Of a stretch of 64,000 bases of DNA, positions 59,084 to 64,000 are shown in pieces (position 1 is the first letter of the stretch; every line of letters begins with the position of its first letter). The notes beneath the pieces were generated by a model. It saw nothing but the letters and a program-made list of their open reading frames with translations. It was not told the origin of the DNA and did not search any database. A program made the translations under genes and the position numbers. Where the stretch lies: the NCBI GenBank assembly GCA_947494145.1, contig CANLTZ010000014.1:1-64000 (forward strand). Reading direction: 5' to 3'. The DNA is from an uncultured Jannaschia sp. Its GTDB lineage: Bacteria > Pseudomonadota > Alphaproteobacteria > Rhodobacterales > Rhodobacteraceae.

Positions 59084-59125
59084 TTGACCATGGTCAATGT
59101 CGGACGGATTTCGCGATGCTATACT
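59084..59125 (+). promoter_or_regulatory. FNR-type promoter reading rightward
   Basis: TTGAC-CATG-GTCAA (59084-59097) is followed after 22 nt by TATACT (59120-59125), five of six matches to a -10. The geometry is class II FNR. No plus-strand gene starts within 600 nt; transcription would run antisense through the DUF2238 gene before reaching the endonuclease-family gene. No minus-strand gene starts just left of it. Confidence 0.7.
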
Positions 59126-59146
59126 TGGGCGATGGTCCGACTGCCC

Positions 59147-59758
59147 CTAGCGACGTTTGCGGAAGTGCCGCCGGTTGATGCGGACGAATTGACCGATCAA
59201 TGCAGTGGCCAGGCCCAGCTTGCGACCCGTCAGGTAGAGCGCGCCGGAAAGCGCGCCGAGGATCGAGCCGACGAAATCCGCCACGAGGTCGCCCATCGTA
59301 TCGGGCAGGCCGGATTTCTGCATCGACAGGCCGAAGGTGCGGTCCATGGCGAACTCGAACACTTCCCAAAGGACGCCGAAGGTGACGGCGATGCAGGCTG
59401 CGATGAGCGTCAGCGCCCAGATGGGCGCGGCGAACCGGTCGCCTTCGAAGAGCATCAGGACAAACAGGAACCCGGCCATGCCGAGGCCGATGGCGGCGGC
59501 GCCGTGCAGCGCGATATCCCACCACCAGACGCGTTCGTACATGTCGAAAGCCTCCCCCAGCAGAAGCGAAGCCGTAAGGAACCCTGCCAGCGCCAGGACG
59601 AATGGCAGAGGCAGCACGATCTGCAAGTGGCGGGCCAAGATGACCGGGGCAATGGAAAGGATGAGGGACAGGAACGCGACACCGGCGAGGGTGGGGCGGC
59701 CCAGGAAAATCGCAGCCAAAGCAAGTGCGGCGAAGACGGCCCAGATGCTGGCGATCAC
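59147..59758 (-). CDS. DUF2238/YjdF-type membrane protein
   Basis: The 203-residue protein uses a GTG start at 59758 (context VIASIWAVFAALALAAIFLG); earlier codons in the ORF track are shadow of the opposite gene. It has about five helices and the conserved acidic/aromatic motif VWWWDIALHGAAAIGLGMAG and GVLWEVFEFAMDRTFG typical of the DUF2238 family. Function unknown. It is divergent from the endonuclease-family gene with about 40 nt between starts. Confidence 0.82.
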   Translation of the reverse strand: MIASIWAVFAALALAAIFLGRPTLAGVAFLSLILSIAPVILARHLQIVLPLPFVLALAGFLTASLLLGEAFDMYERVWWWDIALHGAAAIGLGMAGFLFVLMLFEGDRFAAPIWALTLIAACIAVTFGVLWEVFEFAMDRTFGLSMQKSGLPDTMGDLVADFVGSILGALSGALYLTGRKLGLATALIGQFVRINRRHFRKRR

Positions 59759-59800
59759 CCGTCGGCGCAGGCGCGGTCGCAGGCGACCGGGCTCATCCGG

Positions 59801-60508
59801 TTGGCCAGCTACAATATCCGCAAGGCTGTGGGGCTGGATTGGCGGCGGGATCCGGCCCGGATCCTGCGGGTCGCCGACGACACGCGGGCCGACATCCTGG
59901 CCCTGCAAGAGGCCGACAAGCGGCTGGGCCTGCGACCCTCGGCCTTGCCCACCGACCTGATCGCGGCCTCGCGTTGGCAACCCGTGCCCGCCGGGCGTGG
60001 GCACAGTTTGGGCTGGCACGGCAACGCCATCCTGCTGGGGCCCGACGCCCGGCTGATCTGGTCCGAGGGGGTCGATCTGCCGGGGTTCGAGCCCCGCGGC
60101 GCGCTTATCGCCGGGATCGAGCTTCGGGGGCGGAGGCTTATCTTGGCCGCCGTGCATCTAGGACTTCTCCGCCGTCATCGGCGCCACCAATTGGCGCAAT
60201 TGGCCGCGCGGTTGCGGGGCCACGATGCGCCCGTGGTGCTGGCAGGGGACTTCAATGAATGGTCCAGGGGCCGCGGGCTGGAAGCCCTGCGCCCGGACTT
60301 CGAAATCCATGCGCCGGGGCATAGCTTCCACGCTGCCCGCCCGGTGGCTGGCCTGGATCGGATCGCGGTGCAGCGCGGTGTTGCGATGCGCGGGGGCGGG
60401 GTTCTTGACACGCGCGAGGCACGGCGTGCCTCGGACCATTTGCCAATTTGGGTGGATATCGACCTGCCGCCCGGGGGCGGGCACGGAATTGGGTGGACAG
60501 CTTCGTAA
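59801..60508 (+). CDS. Endonuclease/exonuclease/phosphatase-family protein
   Basis: The product (about 235 residues from TTG 59801) shows the EEP fold: ASYNIRKAVG, the ILALQEADK catalytic glutamate, LAGDFNEW (metal/phosphate Asp-x-Asn) and ASDHLPIW (SDH catalytic motif). These enzymes hydrolyse phosphodiesters in nucleic acids, lipids or small molecules; the target is unknown. No ATG is in frame near the conserved start, so TTG or an upstream alternative start is needed. The track ORF from 59048 runs antisense through the DUF2238 gene. Confidence 0.78.
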   Translation: MASYNIRKAVGLDWRRDPARILRVADDTRADILALQEADKRLGLRPSALPTDLIAASRWQPVPAGRGHSLGWHGNAILLGPDARLIWSEGVDLPGFEPRGALIAGIELRGRRLILAAVHLGLLRRHRRHQLAQLAARLRGHDAPVVLAGDFNEWSRGRGLEALRPDFEIHAPGHSFHAARPVAGLDRIAVQRGVAMRGGGVLDTREARRASDHLPIWVDIDLPPGGGHGIGWTAS

Positions 60509-61272
60509 GGGCACATGCCGGGGCGGGAGGTTTAGCAGCCCGAATGCCAACGGGTTAGAGCGGTGTTTTGCAGGCTGGTCTTGTCTGCGAGGGCCGAATG
60601 CCTTGCCGACAGGGATATCGTCGGTGACGCCGCTTCGGCGGCCTTTGGGTTCGCTTGCAGGTGCAAGGCCGGCATGGCGGCTTCGCTGGTTCAGGCGCCC
60701 AGCCGCGACGGGATCGCGCGGGGATGCGGCAGATGCCAGCATATGTGGCGGGCTTAGACTGGTGCGGATCGTCATCGAGGTCTCCGGCGGCTGATACCTT
60801 TCCATATCAGGCCGCGGGCGCTGTTGGGTTGACGACCGTCACGGGGGCTGGCGCAACCTGCACGCCGCCACCATTCCGGCACCATAGTCGAACGGCTGGC
60901 GGCTGGGGACATGGCTTAGTAGGCGGACCTTGGGCGGCTGAACATGCCAATGCATCGCGACCCCACCAAGTCCGCGCAGTTCTATTCGTCGGTTCTGCGC
61001 AAAAGAGGTCGGAACAAGTGGCGGAGAGACAGTCCGAAGTTACCGAAACTTCGGTATATTAATACACTGTTTTTATTGCGATTAATGTCTTGCTGCGCTG
61101 CAGATTGTGCAGCAAAATGTGTAGCAGATATCGTTTTCACTCCAACCTAGCTGGAACAAGAGCACGAGTTGCTCGCTTCCGAGCAATGCCAAATGCTTTC
61201 TTTCTTTCCTGTCACCGCGCGCTCGCACGGCAGCCGAAACCGACCGCCGCGTTGAACGAGCGGTGCTTTCCG
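60509..61272. other. Long intergenic region with palindromic elements
   Basis: About 760 nt with no supported gene; listed frames are shadows. TTGAC-GACC-GTCAC near 60826 is a one-mismatch FNR-like site. From about 61000 the composition shifts to AT-rich, with the perfect palindrome described separately and a GC-poor run of repeated GCAGCA/GTAGCAG elements. Confidence 0.5.
61034..61056. promoter_or_regulatory. Perfect palindrome, operator- or terminator-like
   Basis: CCGAAGTTACCGAAACTTCGG holds TACCGAA-AC-TTCGGTA (61041-61056), a 7+7 inverted repeat, nested with CCGAAGT-N7-ACTTCGG. It is followed by an AT-rich tract containing TATTAATACA and a T5 run. It could be a repressor operator or a terminator stem. 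Confidence 0.5.
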
Positions 61273-61953
61273 TTACAGCGCGGCCCGGATTGCGTCGCGC
61301 AGTTCCGGGTATAGAATCCAGTTTCCAGGATCCCCGTCATGTTCGGGCTCGCCCCGAAATCCAAGAACGGCGGTTCCGTCTAGATCGGTTGACGAACCAT
61401 TCGATACAGTCTCCGAGGAAAGAAAGGTGGCAATCAACCGGCCTGCACTCGCAAGCGATCTGTTGGCGGATGCATGGGACTTGTAGCCCGCCCCGTTCGC
61501 CACGCGCACTTCTGTCAAACCGTCTTCGTCTGCCAACGATAACGCCGCTAGCATTGCGCGCTGCGGGCGTGTCAGCGCCACCTGCCCGAGTGCTTCAGTG
61601 TATTCCTCGATGCTCGGCACCGATGCGCCGGTATGCGGGTTCATTCTGCGGTTTTCGGCCATTTGGCTTTCCCGGGCGTCGATGACGTCATGCAGGGCGG
61701 TGATCGCGGCCTCTTGGGTGGCGGCGCTCGCCTCGGCGATCATGCCGCGCGCTTTCGTTGGCGGTTTGGCAAAAGCGCGGGCAACGAATTTGCCCGCGAG
61801 GAGGCCCGACTTGATCTGATATCTTCCGTGTTCGCCGACTTGGATCGGGGGCTGTGTGTCTTTCTTACTGTCCTTTGCTTTCTTCTTCTTGGTCATGCCT
61901 TTGAAGAGGTCATGGCCCGCATCTGTTCTGCCTTGTGCACTGGAACGTGTCAT
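61273..61953 (-). CDS. Hypothetical protein with possible winged-helix segment
   Basis: The 226-residue product begins with a lysine-rich region (MTKKKKAKDSKK) after an unusual N-terminal stretch. The middle part, LTRPQRAMLAALSLADEDGLTEVRVANGAGYKSHASANRSLASAGRLIATFL, resembles a DNA-binding winged helix seen beside HNH or restriction domains. No catalytic motif is identified. ATG 61953 has an AAAGGA SD. It is an isolated gene, and its C-terminal end lies next to a long gap. Function unknown. Confidence 0.6.
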   Translation of the reverse strand: MTRSSAQGRTDAGHDLFKGMTKKKKAKDSKKDTQPPIQVGEHGRYQIKSGLLAGKFVARAFAKPPTKARGMIAEASAATQEAAITALHDVIDARESQMAENRRMNPHTGASVPSIEEYTEALGQVALTRPQRAMLAALSLADEDGLTEVRVANGAGYKSHASANRSLASAGRLIATFLSSETVSNGSSTDLDGTAVLGFRGEPEHDGDPGNWILYPELRDAIRAAL

Positions 61954-62002
61954 GGGGAATCCTTTCCCGGATTATTGAGTTTCGTGTGTCGATGTGACCG
62001 CC

Positions 62003-63031
62003 TTACGCGGTCAGCCGCCGTGCTTCGGCGAAGGAGACCAGCCGTCGGCCCTTTTCATCCCAGAGCGCCAGCATTGCGCAGCGCAGGCTGTCACGGAGGG
62101 TGAGACGCCGGGTATTGGCGAGAGCTTCATGGTCGCGAAGGACCTCGGGAAGACGGTAGAATGGGATTCGGCTCGCCAGGTGATGTACGTGGTGGACGCC
62201 GATATTCCCGGTGATCCAGCGCAGTATGCCGGGCAGTGCATAATATGAGCTACCCTCCAGCGCTGCTTCATGAATGTTCCAATCCTCGTCGCGTTGCCAG
62301 CTGGTTTCCTCGAATTGGTGCTGAACATAGAAGAACCACATGCCGGCCATCGCGGCGAGAAGCATCGTTGGAAAAAACACGAACACCAGGACGTGCCAAC
62401 CGCCAAGCCAGACGAGCGTCGCCAAAATAGCTGCGATACCGGCGTTTGTCGCGAGCGCACTCAACCAATAGCGCCACCCTGATCGCATCAAACCAACCGG
62501 CAGCCGGTACTGGATGAAAAAAGTATAAAATGGCACGACCCCGAACAGGAAGATCGGATTGCGGACAAGTCGATACAAGCTCCGGTCGATCCGCCCCTTT
62601 TCCCGATATTCTCTGACAGTCAGCGTTGGCAGATCGCCAATGCCCCGACGGTCCAGGTTGCCGGTCGTCGCATGGTGGATCGAGTGGGTTTTGCGCCAGA
62701 CATCATAGGGCGTCAGCGTCACCAAGCCAATGACACGTCCCAACCAGTCGCACGCGCGTCGACTGTGAAACAGGGATCCGTGGCCGCAATCGTGCTGGAT
62801 CATGAACAGGCGGACCAGGAAGGCTGCGTTTGCTAATGCCAAGATGACGGCAAGCATTGTACTGACCGAAAGCATCCACCAGGCCACAGCCCAAATCGCG
62901 ACAAATGGCGCAACCGTGACAAACAACTCGAAAAGACTTCGGGCCGTGTTCGGCGTGCGGTACCGCGCCATAAGACGCGACCATTCCGAGGCCTTGCGTT
63001 TTGGTTGGGTCGTTGCGGCGGAATCGGTCAT
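62003..63031 (-). CDS. Membrane fatty acid desaturase
   Basis: The 342-residue inner-membrane protein has the three histidine boxes of acyl-lipid desaturases: HDCGHGSLFH, HSIHHATTGN and VHHVHHLASR, with four to six helices between. It introduces a double bond using O2. ATG 63031 (MTDSAATT) is used; ATGs at 63049 and 63067 are also possible. The cold-shock gene immediately upstream suggests a membrane-fluidity/cold response context, although co-regulation is not shown. Confidence 0.9.
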   Translation of the reverse strand: MTDSAATTQPKRKASEWSRLMARYRTPNTARSLFELFVTVAPFVAIWAVAWWMLSVSTMLAVILALANAAFLVRLFMIQHDCGHGSLFHSRRACDWLGRVIGLVTLTPYDVWRKTHSIHHATTGNLDRRGIGDLPTLTVREYREKGRIDRSLYRLVRNPIFLFGVVPFYTFFIQYRLPVGLMRSGWRYWLSALATNAGIAAILATLVWLGGWHVLVFVFFPTMLLAAMAGMWFFYVQHQFEETSWQRDEDWNIHEAALEGSSYYALPGILRWITGNIGVHHVHHLASRIPFYRLPEVLRDHEALANTRRLTLRDSLRCAMLALWDEKGRRLVSFAEARRLTA

Positions 63032-63070
63032 GGCGATAGGGCGCCCCATAGCAGCGCCCCGTTGCATTGT

Positions 63071-63277
63071 TCAGGCAAGCGCGATGTTTGTTGCGCTTTC
63101 GCGGCCGTCGCGACCTGCCTCGACATCGAAGGTCACCTTCTGATCGTCGTTCAGGGTCGTCATGCCTGCACGCTCAAGTGCGGAGATGTGCAGAAACACA
63201 TCTTTCCCACCTGTTTCCGGTGCGATAAAGCCGAAGCCTTTTGTGGAGTTGAACCATTTCACTGTGCCATTGGCCAT
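63071..63277 (-). CDS. Cold-shock-domain protein
   Basis: The 68-residue protein begins MANGTVKWFNSTKGFGFI with the RNP1/RNP2 motifs KGFGFI and DVFLHIS, so it binds single-stranded RNA/DNA. ATG 63277 has AAGGA upstream. Its 5' region (63278-63500) includes an imperfect inverted repeat, CTCACGACAG with CTGTGAG, flanked by CCGG, that might form a structured leader. Numerous csp paralogues exist in this group; the specific one is not assigned. Confidence 0.93.
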   Translation of the reverse strand: MANGTVKWFNSTKGFGFIAPETGGKDVFLHISALERAGMTTLNDDQKVTFDVEAGRDGRESATNIALA

Positions 63278-63534
63278 GTGAATTTTCCTTATTTGATCGC
63301 TGCCCACAATATGCGGCAGCCCGGCTTCTCACGACAGTGTCGAGCGCTGTGAGCCGGCGAAGGAAAACAGGTTTTCGAATGGAGGTCAGTAGCACATCAG
63401 ACATGGTAGCTACCCAGAAGGGTTACAAGGCGCAAGCTGTCTGATTGCCGATGTTTCCTTTGCCAAGAGAGCATCAAACCCCTATAGCTCACAAGCTGCC
63501 GGATACCCTGGCAGCCAGAAAAGGAAAGCCAGAA

Positions 63535-63660
63535 TGTCGTTCAACGACTTGGCGAAGAAAGAGGCCGCCGACAAAAAGGCCTCGGAAGAAAAAGATCCGG
63601 TAACACCGACCAAAACAGACGAAAGCCCTGCATCGGGGACCAAGTCGGTCGATCCATAGC
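63535..63660 (+). CDS. Small lysine/glutamate-rich protein
   Basis: A 41-residue frame missed by the ORF track: MSFNDLAKKEAADKKASEEK followed by a short acidic, threonine-rich tail. SD AAGGAAAG lies eight bases before the ATG. The composition resembles a small charged protein family I associate with Rhodobacterales, but function is unknown. No neighbours share its strand. Confidence 0.7.
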
Positions 63661-63706
63661 AGGCCTGGAAGGTGCGTCGCAGAACGTCCGCTTCGCACAA
63701 ACAACT

Positions 63707-63943
63707 CTAAGAGCGGCGCGACAGGTTTCCTCCGACGAGGATCTCGTTGATCAGATCGGCGGTTGCCGCGTGCAATTGCCGTTCCGATTCCGGACCACCT
63801 GCTTTTTCGTGGGTTTCCGCAGCATCGCGTAGAATACCGACGATCTCGCTTTCTGGAAGCACGTTGCGATCTTGTAAGGCGAGCAGCAGGGCCTCGCAAA
63901 TCGAGAGGGCAGCCATGCCCGCGGGGTCTTGTTGGTCTGACAT
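63707..63943 (-). CDS. Small acidic helical hypothetical protein
   Basis: The 78-residue product (ALSICEALLLALQDRNVLPESEIVGILRDAAETHE) is helical and acidic. SD AAAGGAAAG lies before the ATG at 63943. It ends near the sequence edge, so upstream partners cannot be seen. Function unknown. Confidence 0.68.
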   Translation of the reverse strand: MSDQQDPAGMAALSICEALLLALQDRNVLPESEIVGILRDAAETHEKAGGPESERQLHAATADLINEILVGGNLSRRS

Positions 63944-64000
63944 CGCAACTTTCCTTTTACTTTCGTCCCATCGTGAACGGGCGAGGTCTTGATGTTCTTT

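Noticed and set aside
59048-59800. N-terminal 250 residues of the 486-residue plus-strand ORF
   Set aside because: Glutamine/arginine-rich sequence typical of a shadow; it lies antisense to a clear membrane protein with helices and conserved motifs. Only the C-terminal part is the endonuclease-family protein.
60158-60805. 215-residue minus-strand ORF
   Set aside because: Antisense to the endonuclease-family gene over most of its length; composition is that of a shadow frame.
60826-60839. Additional FNR-like site TTGAC-GACC-GTCAC
   Set aside because: One mismatch in the right arm and no supported gene downstream on either strand.

Overview
The window reads as chromosomal DNA of a high-GC alphaproteobacterium, most likely a marine Rhodobacteraceae/Roseobacter-type organism. 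This rests on the gene families present (propionyl-CoA carboxylase and methylmalonyl-CoA mutase cluster, CoxG-like protein, DUF2268 protease, DUF4174 protein, small Rhodobacterales-type proteins), not on a database search. Short patches of lower GC (about 10.2-11.3 kb, 58.2-59.1 kb, 61.0-61.2 kb) stand out from the rest.

Region 1 (0-15.4 kb) is ordinary housekeeping and transport: tRNA-Asp, gatB, a lytic transglycosylase, a VIT-type metal transporter, an AEC/metallo-hydrolase operon, an SLC13 permease, yebC, LysE and DMT exporters, a secreted nuclease, a CoxG-like protein and a Bcr/CflA efflux pump. A low-GC islet with a lone HNH nuclease sits between yebC and the LysE exporter.

Region 2 (15.5-26.6 kb) is the propionyl-CoA to succinyl-CoA route: pccB, pccA and methylmalonyl-CoA mutase. 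Small hypothetical genes and three tiny lipoproteins are threaded between them. It ends at tRNA-Gln and about 850 nt with no recognisable gene.

Region 3 (27.6-60.5 kb) looks like one physiological island for low-oxygen, hydrogen and sulfur metabolism. It holds a YeeE transporter with two metallo-beta-lactamase-fold proteins; an operon of AMP-forming acyl-CoA ligase, fused E1, E2 and acyl carrier protein; a NAD-reducing [NiFe]-hydrogenase (hoxFUYH plus maturation protease); a second-type FtsH; a phosphotransferase/AAA kinase; a persulfide-handling operon (two YeeE-type halves, ETHE1-like dioxygenase, sulfurtransferase, SulP); a Crp/Fnr regulator behind an Mla lipid-transport operon; and DUF2892, phasin, DUF2267 and CPBP genes. 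The unifying signal is a 14-bp palindrome, TTGAY-N4-RTCAA, found seven times here, all between 30.6 and 59.1 kb and nearly always just upstream of these genes. It matches the FNR-family operator. The local Crp/Fnr protein carries the E-x-x-S-R recognition-helix pattern that reads such half-sites but has no iron-sulfur cysteine cluster; it has an isolated cysteine pair instead.

Region 4 (57.8-64 kb) is mixed: a decayed RTX calcium-binding gene, a secreted unknown protein, a DUF2238-type membrane protein divergent from an endonuclease/phosphatase-family protein, a possible winged-helix protein, a fatty acid desaturase, a cold-shock protein and two small conserved-looking genes.
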